Below are positions 18,386 to 28,360 of a stretch of DNA of 64,000 nt, piece by piece. The notes below the pieces were generated by a model. The model saw only the letters and a program-made list of their open reading frames with translations. It was not told the DNA's origin and did not search any database. The stretch's first letter is position 1, and each line of letters starts with the position of its first letter. The stretch lies in contig JBJKYB010000002.1 in NCBI GenBank assembly GCA_045561235.1, positions 806,001 to 870,000 on the forward strand, read 5' to 3'. A program made the position numbers and the translations under genes. The DNA is from GCA-2705445 sp002705445. GTDB lineage: Bacteria; Pseudomonadota; Gammaproteobacteria; Poriferisulfidales; GCA-002705445.

Positions 18386-19447
18386 ATGCCTGGAAATAGT
18401 CACGGACAATTATTCAAAGTTACCACATATGGCGAAAGCCATGGTGAAGCTATTGGTTGTATAATAGATGGTTGTCCTCCAAATCTCAAGATTGATATTG
18501 AAGATATCCAAAGAGATTTAGATAGGAGAAAGCCTGGTAAAACAAGGCACACTTCTCAAAGAAGAGAATCAGATAAGGTAAAAATATTGTCAGGTGTTTT
18601 TGACGGAAAAACCACTGGTACTCCAATTAGTTTGATCATCTATAACGAAGACGCAAGAAGTAAGGACTACTCAGAAATTAAAGACTTATATAGACCGGGG
18701 CACGCAGATATAACTTACGATCAGAAATATGGCTTAAGGGACTATAAAGGCGGGGGAAGATCTTCAGCAAGAGAAACAGCAACAAGAGTCGCGGCAGGTG
18801 CTATAGCTAAATTATATTTAAAAGAACATTTCAATTTAAATATACAAGGATATGTTGCTCAGCTTGGACCAATTGTTTCAGATAAAAAAAATTATGCTGA
18901 TATTGAAAAAAATCCTTTTTTCTTTCCAAATAATGAAAAGGTTAAGGACCTTGAAGATTATATGGATGCTTTAAGAAAAGAGGGGAATTCTATTGGAGCA
19001 AGAATTAATGTAATGGCTACTAACGTGCCAGCTGGTTTAGGGGAACCAGTGTTTGATAGAATAGATGCAGATATTGCAAAAGCAATGATGAGTATAAATG
19101 CTGTTAAAGCAGTTGAAATTGGCGCAGGATTTTTGTCTGTTACGCAAAAGGGTACAGAGCATAGAGATGAAATTGATTCAAAAAAAGGATTTTTAAGTAA
19201 TAACTCGGGAGGTACTTTAGGTGGAATTACTTCAGGCCAAGATATAGAGGTTAGTATTGCAATAAAACCAACTTCAAGTATCAGGTTAGAAGGAAAAACA
19301 ATCGATAACAAAGGCAAAAATGCAAAGGTTGTTACAAAAGGACGCCATGATCCTTGTGTAGGAATAAGAGCAGTTCCAATCGCTGAAGCAATGCTCGCAT
19401 TAGTTTTAATTGACCACGCTCTGAGACATAAGGCACAAAATTTATAA
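18386..19447 (+). CDS. aroC: Chorismate synthase
   Basis: Converts 5-enolpyruvylshikimate-3-phosphate to chorismate using reduced FMN, the last common step to tryptophan, tyrosine, phenylalanine, folate and quinones. Family signatures are GESHGEAIGCIIDGCPP near the N-terminus, GGGRSSARETATRVAAGA in the middle and GRHDPCVGIRAVPIAEAM near the end. The length of 353 residues is normal. It is divergent from psd. An MFS transporter gene follows at 19533, the same neighbour as in Pseudomonas as far as I recall. Confidence 0.97.
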   Translation: MPGNSHGQLFKVTTYGESHGEAIGCIIDGCPPNLKIDIEDIQRDLDRRKPGKTRHTSQRRESDKVKILSGVFDGKTTGTPISLIIYNEDARSKDYSEIKDLYRPGHADITYDQKYGLRDYKGGGRSSARETATRVAAGAIAKLYLKEHFNLNIQGYVAQLGPIVSDKKNYADIEKNPFFFPNNEKVKDLEDYMDALRKEGNSIGARINVMATNVPAGLGEPVFDRIDADIAKAMMSINAVKAVEIGAGFLSVTQKGTEHRDEIDSKKGFLSNNSGGTLGGITSGQDIEVSIAIKPTSSIRLEGKTIDNKGKNAKVVTKGRHDPCVGIRAVPIAEAMLALVLIDHALRHKAQNL

Positions 19448-19532
19448 TTTACATAATAGCCTAACTATCTTCATTGGTTATGATGAAATCTAACGATACC
19501 TATTAATTTTTTATTGTTTTTAAGGAAATGCA

Positions 19533-20729
19533 TTGAAAAGAAATAAATTGTATAAAGGAAATATATTAGATGCTCCTATAATGTTTGATAAGTCATATCT
19601 GAATTTGTCGTCTTTTTACTTTTTCTATTTTGCAGCACTTGGCGCATTTTTACCATTTTGGCCATTATACTTAAACTATAAAAATTTTAATGCTTATGAA
19701 ATTGGTATTATAACTGGTGTAATGATAGGTACGAAAATAATAGCTCCAAATATTTGGGGATGGATTTCAGATAAAACAGGATTAAGACATAGAGTTATTC
19801 AATTTGGAACACTAAGCTGTTTCGTAATTTTTACTTTTGCCTCGTCAATTGAAACGGCTTTTAATATGGCTATTCTAATATTTTTTTTTAGTTTTTTTTG
19901 GAATGCGTCATTACCTCAGTTTGAGGCTGTGACCATGAATACCCTAGGTTCATCTTATAATAAATATAGTCAAATTAGATTATGGGGGTCTTTGGGTTTT
20001 ATTTTATCTGTTCTTTCATTATCTTTATTAACAAATAAGTTTGGGATCAAGGTTGTACCAATATGCATACTCTCTTTTCTTTTTTTAACTTTTTTAACCA
20101 CATTATTTATTAGAAATTCTAGTATTGATAAAAAAAGCCACAATGATTCTTTACTAAGTGTCGTATTTAAGCCAGTTGTGTTGGGAATATTATTATCCTG
20201 CTTTCTTATGCAATTAAGTCATGGACCTTTCTATGCTTTTTTTGCAATTTATTTGTCTGAAAATAATTATAGTACAAATCTAATTGGTATAATTTGGTCT
20301 CTTGGAGTTATTGCTGAAATTTTAATTTTTATGAAAATTTCAAGCTGGATACCAAAATATGGTTTACAAAACTTATTTATAATTAGTTTTGTATTTGCAT
20401 TTACAAGATGGTTATTGATATCTTTTTTTGTAGACAACATAATAATTGTAATTATTGCTACGTTATTTCATGCTGTGACATATGGCATGTATCATGCTGT
20501 ATCAATATCATTAATACATGAACACTTCACTGGAGAGCTTCAAGGAAGAGGACAAGCACTGTATTCCAGTATAAGCTTTGGTCTTGGTGGATCCATTGGA
20601 AGCTTTTATAGTGGTTATTTTTGGGAGTTATCTGGTGGATCTGCAGTATATTTATATGCCTCATTATTTGCTTTTTTAGGTTTTATTGTGTCCTTTATCT
20701 TAGTAAAATCTAGTAATAGACATATTTAA
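19533..20729 (+). CDS. MFS transporter, HcaT/LacY-like
   Basis: Inner-membrane secondary transporter with about 12 hydrophobic segments. The opening FYFFYFAALGAFLPFWPLYL and the cytoplasmic DKTGLRHR loop resemble the MFS_1-like / 3-phenylpropionate (HcaT) family. The substrate is unknown. TTG at 19533, 5 bases after an AAGGAA box, is taken as the start. An in-frame ATG at 19581 (MFDKSYLNLSSF) would remove 16 residues and fits the family start as well. The gene sits between aroC and leuC in the same direction, 85 bp after aroC; that gap shows no clear terminator. Confidence 0.8.
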   Translation: MKRNKLYKGNILDAPIMFDKSYLNLSSFYFFYFAALGAFLPFWPLYLNYKNFNAYEIGIITGVMIGTKIIAPNIWGWISDKTGLRHRVIQFGTLSCFVIFTFASSIETAFNMAILIFFFSFFWNASLPQFEAVTMNTLGSSYNKYSQIRLWGSLGFILSVLSLSLLTNKFGIKVVPICILSFLFLTFLTTLFIRNSSIDKKSHNDSLLSVVFKPVVLGILLSCFLMQLSHGPFYAFFAIYLSENNYSTNLIGIIWSLGVIAEILIFMKISSWIPKYGLQNLFIISFVFAFTRWLLISFFVDNIIIVIIATLFHAVTYGMYHAVSISLIHEHFTGELQGRGQALYSSISFGLGGSIGSFYSGYFWELSGGSAVYLYASLFAFLGFIVSFILVKSSNRHI

Positions 20730-20757
20730 ATAAAGCGGTTCAAAAGTAGTTAAAATT

Positions 20758-22158
20758 ATGAAAAAAACATTGTACGACAAACTCTGGGACGATCATCATA
20801 TTCATTCATATGATAAAGGTTATGATCTAATTTATATTGATAAACACCTAATACATGAAGTCACCTCGCCGCAGGCATTTGAAGGGTTGAGAAAAGCTGA
20901 AAGAAGTATATGGCGAAAAAAAAGTATTATGGCAGTTCCTGATCATAACGTTCCCACAGCAATGCGAGAAAATGGTATAAAAGACCCAATATCTAAGATT
21001 CAAGTAGATGCTCTAAATAAAAATTGTAAAAATAATAATCTTTTAAAGTTTGATCTTGAGGATATAAGACAGGGTATTGTTCACGTCGTTGGGCCGGAGC
21101 AAGGTATAATACTTCCTGGAATGACTGTTGTTTGTGGGGATTCTCATACTTCCACACACGGTGCTTTGGGTTCATTAGCATTTGGGATAGGAACATCTGA
21201 AGTTGAACACGTTCTTGCTACACAATGTCTGCTTAAGAAAAAATCATTAAATATGAATATTATGGTTGATGGAAAAATGCCGGAGTATTTTTATTCAAAG
21301 GATTTAGCGCTATTGATAATTAGTAAAATCGGTACTGCAGGTGGTACAGGTTATGCTATTGAATATACGGGCAATGCAATTAAAAATCTTTCTATGGAAG
21401 CAAGAATGACATTATGTAATATGACTATTGAAGCAGGAGCTACAACTGGATTAATTGCAGTAGATAATAAGACTATTGAATATGTAAAAAATAAGCCGTT
21501 CAGTCCTAAAGGCGAAGATTTTGAGATAGCAAAAAAAAATTGGCAAAATTTAGTTTCAGACATAGGTTCTATTTATGATAAAACTATTAATATTGATATA
21601 AACAAATCAAGCCCAATGATAACCTGGGGTACTTCTCCTGAAATGGCTGTTGGTGTTGATGAAAATTTACCTGATTTAAACGATGAAAAATTTTCTTCTA
21701 AAAAACAAGATCTACAAAATGCATTTTCTTATATGGGTTTAAAGGAAAAACAAAACGTAAATTCAATTAAATTAGATAAAATTTTTATAGGTTCATGTAC
21801 AAATTCAAGAATAGAGGATTTAAGAATCGTTGCTGATATTGTAAAGAATAAAAAAATTGCAAAAAATATTAAAAGCGCAATTATTGTTCCAGGATCTGGC
21901 CTGATAAAAGAAAAAGCTGAGAATGAAGGGCTTGATAAAATTTTTACTAAATCTGGTTTTGAATGGAGAAGTCCAGGATGCTCTATGTGTTTAGGAATGA
22001 ATGATGATAAATTAAATGAGTATGAAAGATGTGCATCTACTTCAAATAGAAATTTTGAAGGAAGGCAGGGAAGGCTTGGAAGAACTCATTTAGTTAGTCC
22101 AGCGACTGCAGCTGCAGCGGCAATTCATGGTCATTTTGTTGATGTAAGAGATATATAG
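20758..22158 (+). CDS. leuC: 3-isopropylmalate dehydratase large subunit
   Basis: Large subunit of isopropylmalate isomerase (leucine synthesis), which carries a [4Fe-4S] cluster. The cluster cysteines fit GSCTNSRIEDLR (about residue 346) and SPGCSMCLGMN (about residues 405-410). VCGDSHTSTHGALG and the final SPATAAAAAIHGHF are typical of the family. The length of 466 residues matches E. coli LeuC. leuD follows after 3 bp. leuA is not in the cluster, as is usual in many gammaproteobacteria. Confidence 0.98.
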   Translation: MKKTLYDKLWDDHHIHSYDKGYDLIYIDKHLIHEVTSPQAFEGLRKAERSIWRKKSIMAVPDHNVPTAMRENGIKDPISKIQVDALNKNCKNNNLLKFDLEDIRQGIVHVVGPEQGIILPGMTVVCGDSHTSTHGALGSLAFGIGTSEVEHVLATQCLLKKKSLNMNIMVDGKMPEYFYSKDLALLIISKIGTAGGTGYAIEYTGNAIKNLSMEARMTLCNMTIEAGATTGLIAVDNKTIEYVKNKPFSPKGEDFEIAKKNWQNLVSDIGSIYDKTINIDINKSSPMITWGTSPEMAVGVDENLPDLNDEKFSSKKQDLQNAFSYMGLKEKQNVNSIKLDKIFIGSCTNSRIEDLRIVADIVKNKKIAKNIKSAIIVPGSGLIKEKAENEGLDKIFTKSGFEWRSPGCSMCLGMNDDKLNEYERCASTSNRNFEGRQGRLGRTHLVSPATAAAAAIHGHFVDVRDI

Positions 22159-22161
22159 AAT

Positions 22162-22797
22162 ATGAAAAAATTTACCGAAATTAAATCAACCGCAGCTTTT
22201 ATAGATAGAAAAAATATCGATACAGACGCTATTATCCCAAAACAATATCTTAAAGCAGTAACAAGGGAAGGTTTTGGTGAAAATTTATTTGACGATTGGC
22301 GGTATCTAGAGCCAGGAAATTTAGGTGATGATCACAGTCAAAGAAAAAAAAATCCCGATTTTTTTTTATATCAAAAAAAAAATAAGAACGCTAAAATTTT
22401 AGTTGTAGGTGATAATTTTGGTTGCGGATCATCAAGAGAGCATGCAGTTTGGGCTTTGATGGATTATGGGTTTGAAGTTGTAATCTCAACGAGCTTTGCA
22501 GATATTTTTTATAATAATTGCTTTAAAAACGGACTTTTGCCAATTTTTGTTGATAAAGAAGATATACAAAATATTATAACAAATATTGAAAAAAACAATA
22601 ATGAGTTTATAGTAAATTTGAAAAACCAATCAATTATTTGTGATGATTTCAAAATCATTTTTGAAATTGATAGCAGACGAAAAGAAGTTCTTTTAGAAGG
22701 AATCGATGATATATCAGAAACTTTAAAGTTAAGCGATAAAATAAAAGAATATGAAAACAAAAAATCTCTAAAAACTCCGTGGTTATTTAATGATTAA
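22162..22797 (+). CDS. leuD: 3-isopropylmalate dehydratase small subunit
   Basis: Small, swivel-domain subunit that partners LeuC. Signatures are IDTDAIIPKQYLKAV near the N-terminus and DNFGCGSSREHAVWAL in the middle, followed by FADIFYNNCFKNGLLP. The length of 211 residues is slightly longer than E. coli LeuD (201). Its end overlaps leuB by 8 bp, indicating a coupled leuCDB operon. Confidence 0.97.
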   Translation: MKKFTEIKSTAAFIDRKNIDTDAIIPKQYLKAVTREGFGENLFDDWRYLEPGNLGDDHSQRKKNPDFFLYQKKNKNAKILVVGDNFGCGSSREHAVWALMDYGFEVVISTSFADIFYNNCFKNGLLPIFVDKEDIQNIITNIEKNNNEFIVNLKNQSIICDDFKIIFEIDSRRKEVLLEGIDDISETLKLSDKIKEYENKKSLKTPWLFND

Positions 22798-23872
22798 AAA
22801 AATGAAAATATTAGTTTTGCCAGGCGATGGTGTTGGCCCTGAAATAACTTTGGAAGCAAGAAAAGTAATAAATAAAATATCAAATATCTTCAATTTAAAT
22901 ATTGAGATTGAAGAGGCATTATTTGGTGGCATTGCGGTAGACAAATTTGACAGTCCCTATCCTGAGGAAACAAAAATTAAAGTAAAAGAATCAGATGCTG
23001 TTCTTCTTGGTGCCGTTGGAGGAATTAAGTATGATATTTTACCAAAAGAAAAAAAACCGGAATCTGGATTACTCAGTTTGAGAAAAGAATCAAATCTTTT
23101 TATTAATATTAGACCAATAATCTCTTTTCCTGAATTAGCAAATTCATCATCAGTAAAAAGCGAATATATTAATAATCTAGATATTATAATAATAAGAGAG
23201 CTAATAAGCGGATTATATTTTGGAGAACCTCGAGGTTTTAACGAAGATAGTACAGAAGCGTATAATACTATGAGATATAATAAATCTGAAATAAGTAGAA
23301 TTTCAAATTATGCTTTTCAGCTAGCTAGAAGTAGAAATAAAAAATTATGCTCTGTAGATAAAGCAAATGTTTTAGAGGTTTCTCAATTATGGAGATCAAC
23401 TACAAATGAGATATCTAAAAATTATAAAGATATAGAATTATCCCATTTGTATGTAGACAATGCTGCTATGCAATTAGTTCAAAATCCTAAACAATTTGAC
23501 GTTATGGTAACTGAAAATTTATTTGGAGATATTTTATCTGATATAGCTTCTGTTTTAACAGGCTCTATTGGTATGTTACCGTCAGCTTCATTAAATGAAT
23601 TTAATTTTGGAGTATATGAGCCAATTCATGGTTCTGCCCCAGATATAGCTGGGATGAATATAGTTAACCCAATTGCTACTATATTATCTGTTGCAATGAT
23701 GTTCCAACATACATTTCAAAGAGCTGATATTTATAACTGTATTTTAAATGCGGTTAAATCAGTTTTAAGAGAGAATAAGTTTACAAAAGATTTAACAACA
23801 GGCGATAATTATATTTCAACTGAAGATATGGGTAATCTAATAGTTGAAAAATTATTTGGTGAAAAAGAATGA
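22790..23872 (+). CDS. leuB: 3-isopropylmalate dehydrogenase
   Basis: NAD-dependent oxidative decarboxylase of leucine synthesis. The N-terminal LPGDGVGPEITLEA block, the substrate-binding RxxxxLRxxxxLFxNIRP pattern (seen as SLRKESNLFINIRP), the metal-binding VDNAAMQLV and NLFGDILSD, and the NAD-binding HGSAPDIAGMNIVNP are all present. The length of 360 residues is standard. The ATG at 22790 lies inside leuD; a second ATG five codons on is also possible. The stop overlaps asd by 4 bp. Confidence 0.97.
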   Translation: MIKKMKILVLPGDGVGPEITLEARKVINKISNIFNLNIEIEEALFGGIAVDKFDSPYPEETKIKVKESDAVLLGAVGGIKYDILPKEKKPESGLLSLRKESNLFINIRPIISFPELANSSSVKSEYINNLDIIIIRELISGLYFGEPRGFNEDSTEAYNTMRYNKSEISRISNYAFQLARSRNKKLCSVDKANVLEVSQLWRSTTNEISKNYKDIELSHLYVDNAAMQLVQNPKQFDVMVTENLFGDILSDIASVLTGSIGMLPSASLNEFNFGVYEPIHGSAPDIAGMNIVNPIATILSVAMMFQHTFQRADIYNCILNAVKSVLRENKFTKDLTTGDNYISTEDMGNLIVEKLFGEKE

Positions 23873-24891
23873 GTAAAAAATATAATGTCGCTGTTGTTGG
23901 AGCTACTGGGGCTGTTGGCAAAATGATGATTCAAATTTTGTTGGAAAGAAATTTTCCAATAAAAAAACTATATTTACTTGCAAGTAAAAAATCCGAGGGT
24001 AAAAAACTTCAGATAAACGGAGAGGAATATTTAATAACATCCTTAGAAGATTTTGATTTCAAAGATACTGATATTGCATTATTTTCTGCTGGTGGTGAAA
24101 TATCAAAGAAATATGCAAGTGTTGCTACAAAAAATAATACTATTGTTATTGATAATACTTCTTTCTTTAGATATGAGAAAAATATCCCATTAATTATTCC
24201 CGAAGTTAATGGCGATGAAATATCTAAATATAACGAAACAGGTATTATAGCCAATCCTAATTGCTCAACTATTCAAATGTTGGTGGCAATAAAACCAATA
24301 CACGACGTATGTAAAATAAAAAGAATTAATGTATGCACTTATCAAGCAGTTTCAGGATCAGGTAGTCTTGCTATAGAAGAACTAAAAGATCAAGTTCATG
24401 CATATACAAATAATAAGGATATTAAAAGTAATGTTTATCCGAAACAAATTGCTTTTAATGTTATACCTCAGATAGATAAATTTATGGATAATGGATATAC
24501 AAAAGAAGAAATGAAAATGGTGTGGGAAACAAAAAAAATACTTGATAACTCGATTGAAGTTAACCCTACAACTGTTAGAGTGCCTGTTTTTTATGGACAC
24601 TCAGAGGCAGTTCATCTTGAGTTAGCACAAAAGATCACTGCAAATAAAGTAAAAGATATTTTTATGGATAATAGTAATGATGTGGTTTTAATTGATGAGC
24701 ATAAAGATGGCGGTTATCCTTGCGCTGCAAATGAGTGTGAGGATAGTAATGATGTATTTGTTGGTAGAGTCAGGGAAGATATTTCTATACCAAATGGAAT
24801 TAACTTGTGGGTCGTTAGTAATAATATTAGAAAAGGCGCCGCATACAATAGCATTCAAATAGCAGAATTATTAATTAAAAATTACTTATAA
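23869..24891 (+). CDS. asd: Aspartate-semialdehyde dehydrogenase
   Basis: Reduces aspartyl phosphate to aspartate semialdehyde, the branch point to lysine/diaminopimelate, threonine and methionine. The NADP-binding GATGAVGKMM motif starts at residue 11 and the catalytic cysteine is Cys132 in NPNCSTIQ. The later TVRVPVFYGHSEAVH segment supplies the active-site histidine. The length of 340 residues matches the Pseudomonas-type enzyme rather than the 367-residue E. coli one. leuB-asd-truA order is conserved; the fimV-like gene often found between asd and truA is absent. Confidence 0.96.
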   Translation: MSKKYNVAVVGATGAVGKMMIQILLERNFPIKKLYLLASKKSEGKKLQINGEEYLITSLEDFDFKDTDIALFSAGGEISKKYASVATKNNTIVIDNTSFFRYEKNIPLIIPEVNGDEISKYNETGIIANPNCSTIQMLVAIKPIHDVCKIKRINVCTYQAVSGSGSLAIEELKDQVHAYTNNKDIKSNVYPKQIAFNVIPQIDKFMDNGYTKEEMKMVWETKKILDNSIEVNPTTVRVPVFYGHSEAVHLELAQKITANKVKDIFMDNSNDVVLIDEHKDGGYPCAANECEDSNDVFVGRVREDISIPNGINLWVVSNNIRKGAAYNSIQIAELLIKNYL

Positions 24892-24899
24892 AAAATTAA

Positions 24900-25682
24900 A
24901 TGAAAATTTTATTGTTTATCGAGTATGATGGAAAAAACTATCACGGATGGCAGGAACAAAAAGAACCAAATACTATCCAGGGTAAAATTCAAGAGGCAAT
25001 ATTTAAATTTTCACAAGAAAAAATTAAATTAGTTGTTGCAGGAAGAACAGATACAGGCGTTCATGCAACAGGACAAGTTGCACATTTTGAAACTTTAGTA
25101 GAGCGACCAGAAGATAAATGGTTACTTGGATTAAATTCATTTCTACCAGAAGATATTAGAATAAAACACGTGAAATTTGTTGAGAACGATTTTCATGCAA
25201 GATTTTCAGCCTTAAGTAGATCCTATAGATATATTATTTTTAATAATAAAGTGAAGCCATGTATTAATAGAAATAAAGTTGGTTGGTATTTTTTAAATAT
25301 TTTGGATGAAAAAAAAATGCAAATAGCAGGAAAAAAACTTCTGGGAAAAAAAGATTTTTCTTGTTTTAGGTCAGCGAATTGTCAATCAAATTCACCAATT
25401 AGACAGATAAATGATATAGTAATTTCTAGAGAAAATGATTATATATATATTGATATAAATGCTAATTCTTTCTTATATAATATGGTAAGAAATATTGTAG
25501 GATCGTTGGTTTTGATTGGCTCCGGCGAAAAAGATATTTTTTGGATAGAAGAATTATTGAATTCAAAAGATAGAAAACAAGCGGGAAAACAGTTCCCTGC
25601 AAGTGGTTTATATTTGGTTGAAATAAAATATGATTCAAAATACACACTTAAAAAAAATACTTATTACCCTCGGTTAAATTAA
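24900..25682 (+). CDS. truA: tRNA pseudouridine(38-40) synthase TruA
   Basis: Converts uridines 38-40 of the tRNA anticodon arm to pseudouridine. The catalytic aspartate is Asp51 in AGRTDTGVHATGQV. FHARFSALSRSYRYIIFN and FLYNMVRNIVGSLV are further TruA signatures. The length of 260 residues is standard. It starts 8 bp after the asd stop and is followed after 11 bp by trpF. Confidence 0.97.
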   Translation: MKILLFIEYDGKNYHGWQEQKEPNTIQGKIQEAIFKFSQEKIKLVVAGRTDTGVHATGQVAHFETLVERPEDKWLLGLNSFLPEDIRIKHVKFVENDFHARFSALSRSYRYIIFNNKVKPCINRNKVGWYFLNILDEKKMQIAGKKLLGKKDFSCFRSANCQSNSPIRQINDIVISRENDYIYIDINANSFLYNMVRNIVGSLVLIGSGEKDIFWIEELLNSKDRKQAGKQFPASGLYLVEIKYDSKYTLKKNTYYPRLN

Positions 25683-25693
25683 AACTTTAAATT

Positions 25694-26323
25694 ATGAATA
25701 ATATCAAAGTAAAAATATGTGGCATAAAAGATGTTGAGTCAGCTTTGGTAGCAGAGGAAAGCGGAGCTGATTATATTGGATTAGTTTTCTGTAAAAAGAG
25801 TAAAAGATTTATATCTATTGAACAAGCTAAAAAAATTATACTTTCTTTAAAAAATAATTTATTGGTTGTGGCTTTATTTTCTAATGACAACGAAAAATAT
25901 ATAAAATCAGTAATAAATAATTTAAATATTGATATAATACAGTTTCATGGCGAAGAAATGGACAGTGATTGTATAAAATATGATTTGCCTTATATAAAAG
26001 GAATTTCAGCTTCCGAAGATGGATTGAAAAATTTAGACGAAAAATTCCCAAATGCAAAAGCTTTTATTTTAGATAGTCATAATGATAATGGGATAGGAGG
26101 CACTGGAAAAACTTTTGATTGGTTAAATACCTCATATGAGACAATAAAGCCTATTATGATTGCTGGTGGTCTAAATTGTGATAATGTAGAGGATGCAATA
26201 AAAGTATTTTTGCCATATGGTGTTGATGTGAGTAGCGGAGTAGAATCAGATGATGGAAAAAAAAACCTCAATCTAATTAGAAAGTTCATAAAAAAGGCTA
26301 AGGGACGAGATGAATCAAAATAA
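25694..26323 (+). CDS. trpF: Phosphoribosylanthranilate isomerase
   Basis: TIM-barrel isomerase of tryptophan synthesis, here a separate gene rather than fused to TrpC as in E. coli. The N-terminal VKICGIKDVESALVAEESGADYIGLVF block contains the catalytic cysteine (KICG). LDSHNDNGIGGTGKTFDW holds the catalytic aspartate, and the phosphate-binding IAGGLNCDNV and VDVSSGVESDDGKKN segments follow. The 209 residues are normal. It overlaps trpB by 14 bp. Confidence 0.96.
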   Translation: MNNIKVKICGIKDVESALVAEESGADYIGLVFCKKSKRFISIEQAKKIILSLKNNLLVVALFSNDNEKYIKSVINNLNIDIIQFHGEEMDSDCIKYDLPYIKGISASEDGLKNLDEKFPNAKAFILDSHNDNGIGGTGKTFDWLNTSYETIKPIMIAGGLNCDNVEDAIKVFLPYGVDVSSGVESDDGKKNLNLIRKFIKKAKGRDESK

Positions 26324-27536
26324 AAAACTAAGTGATTTTAATTTAGTTAAATATGGTTATCCAGACAAAAACGGACATTATGGAGTTTTTGGTGGAACCT
26401 TTGTTGCAGAAACTCTAATCGAGCCCCTTACAAATTTGAGAAATATGTATTACAAGCTAAAGAAAGACGAAGATTTTCTTAAAGAGCTTTATTTTGAGTA
26501 TGAAAATTATGTTGGAAGACCTACCCCTCTATATTTTGCAGAACGGTTAACAAAAAAAATTAATGGTGCAAATATTTATCTCAAAAGAGAAGACTTGTGC
26601 CATACAGGTGCTCATAAAATTAATAATACAATTGGTCAAGCAATTTTGGCTAAAAAAATGGGGAAAACAAGAATTATTGCGGAAACTGGAGCTGGCCAAC
26701 ATGGTGTAGCTTCAGCAACTGTGGCAGCAAGACTTGGAATGGAGTGCGTAGTCTTTATGGGAGAACAAGATATTTATAGGCAGTCGCAAAATGTTTATAG
26801 AATGAAATTATTAGGCGCTGAAGTTATACCAGTAACTTCCGGTTCTAGAACACTAAAAGATGCATTGAATGAAGCTCTTAGAGATTGGGTTACAAACGTA
26901 GATGACACTTTCTATATAATTGGAACCGTTGCCGGCCCATCTCCATATCCAGAATTAGTGAGAGACTTTCAAGCAATTATAGGAAGAGAAGTAATAGATC
27001 AAATGAAAGGTATTGACAAAAAAGTTGATGCTTTAGTTGCTTGTGTTGGGGGAGGATCTAATGCATTAGGACTTTTTTATCCATATATAGATAGTGATGC
27101 CAAAATATATGGAGTTGAAGCTGCAGGTGACGGACTAGATACAGAAAAACACTCTGCTCCATTAAATAAAGGCAAGATTGGCGTACTTCATGGTAACAGG
27201 ACTTATCTATTAGAGGATGAAAATGGTCAGATTATCGAGACCCATAGCATTTCTGCTGGACTAGATTACCCTGGGGTCGGTCCTGAGCATGCATTACTCA
27301 AAGATCTTGGTAGAGTAAATTATAAATCAGCAACTGATAAAGAGGCGTTGGAAGCTTTTCACGAATTATCTAGAGTTGAGGGAATAATACCGGCATTGGA
27401 AACAAGTCATGCGGTAGCATATGCAATTAAGCTTGCTGCTCAAATGAAAAAAGGTGAGAATATAGTTATAAATTTATCAGGCAGGGGTGATAAAGATTTA
27501 AACACTGTAGCAAGAATAGAGGGCATTGAAATTTGA
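26310..27536 (+). CDS. trpB: Tryptophan synthase beta chain
   Basis: PLP enzyme that joins indole with serine. The PLP lysine is Lys103 in TGAHKINNTIGQA, the phosphate-binding loop is CVGGGSNALG, and the monovalent-cation/COMM region includes AETGAGQHGVASATVAA. The length of 408 residues is as in E. coli (397) with a slightly longer N-terminus. It is coupled to trpF (14 bp overlap) and trpA (4 bp overlap). Confidence 0.98.
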   Translation: MNQNKKLSDFNLVKYGYPDKNGHYGVFGGTFVAETLIEPLTNLRNMYYKLKKDEDFLKELYFEYENYVGRPTPLYFAERLTKKINGANIYLKREDLCHTGAHKINNTIGQAILAKKMGKTRIIAETGAGQHGVASATVAARLGMECVVFMGEQDIYRQSQNVYRMKLLGAEVIPVTSGSRTLKDALNEALRDWVTNVDDTFYIIGTVAGPSPYPELVRDFQAIIGREVIDQMKGIDKKVDALVACVGGGSNALGLFYPYIDSDAKIYGVEAAGDGLDTEKHSAPLNKGKIGVLHGNRTYLLEDENGQIIETHSISAGLDYPGVGPEHALLKDLGRVNYKSATDKEALEAFHELSRVEGIIPALETSHAVAYAIKLAAQMKKGENIVINLSGRGDKDLNTVARIEGIEI

Positions 27537-28360
27537 GTCGAATAGATAAAACATTCCAAAAATTAAAAGAGAATCAAAAAACCTGTTTAATTTCATATAT
27601 AACGGCTGGTGATCCATCTATAGAAGATAGCTTAGATATTATGAAAACATTAGTTGCTTCTGGGACAGATATAATTGAGTTAGGCGTGCCTTTTTCAGAC
27701 CCAATGGCAGATGGGCCAACTATTCAAAGAGCGTGTGAAAGAGCATTAAGTAACAATACATCTTGTGTTGATATTTTTAGTTTAGTACAAAAATTTAGAA
27801 AAGATAATGCTAAAACGCCTATAGTTTTGATGGGCTATTTAAATCCAATTGAAAGAATGGGATATGATTTGTTTGCTAAATCTGCAAGTGAATGTGGAGT
27901 AGATGCAATTTTGGTTGTTGATTTACCTCATGAAGAAGCAGAAGACGTTGTAAATATTTTTAAAAAATATAATTTAGAAAGTATATTTTTAATCGCTCCA
28001 AATACAAAAGTTGAAAGAATCAAGAAAATAGCGAATTATGCGTCTGGATTTTTGTATTACGTTTCTTTAAAAGGTGTAACTGGTGCATCAACTTTAGATA
28101 TAAATAAGACAAACGAACAGTTGAAAATCATTAAAGGTATTATAAAACTTCCTTTAGCAGTAGGGTTTGGAATTAAAGACGCTAATACAGCAAAAATATT
28201 ATCCAAAGAAGCCGATGCTATAGTGATTGGAAGTGCTATTGTAAATATCATTGAAAGCGAATATGGAGATAATTTAAAGACAAATAATGATATTATGCAA
28301 TTGATGAATCCAATAAGGATAAAGCTTGATGAAAACATTATTTCTGGAGATAAATTATGA
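27533..28360 (+). CDS. trpA: Tryptophan synthase alpha chain
   Basis: Cleaves indole-3-glycerol phosphate and channels indole to TrpB. Both catalytic acids lie in the conserved block IELGVPFSDPMADGPTIQRA. ITAGDPS near the N-terminus and the phosphate-binding VGFGI and AIVIGSAIV segments complete the barrel. It uses TTG as start, overlapping the trpB stop (TTGA), and its stop overlaps the accD ATG (ATGA). It has 275 residues, the usual length. Confidence 0.97.
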   Translation: MSRIDKTFQKLKENQKTCLISYITAGDPSIEDSLDIMKTLVASGTDIIELGVPFSDPMADGPTIQRACERALSNNTSCVDIFSLVQKFRKDNAKTPIVLMGYLNPIERMGYDLFAKSASECGVDAILVVDLPHEEAEDVVNIFKKYNLESIFLIAPNTKVERIKKIANYASGFLYYVSLKGVTGASTLDINKTNEQLKIIKGIIKLPLAVGFGIKDANTAKILSKEADAIVIGSAIVNIIESEYGDNLKTNNDIMQLMNPIRIKLDENIISGDKL

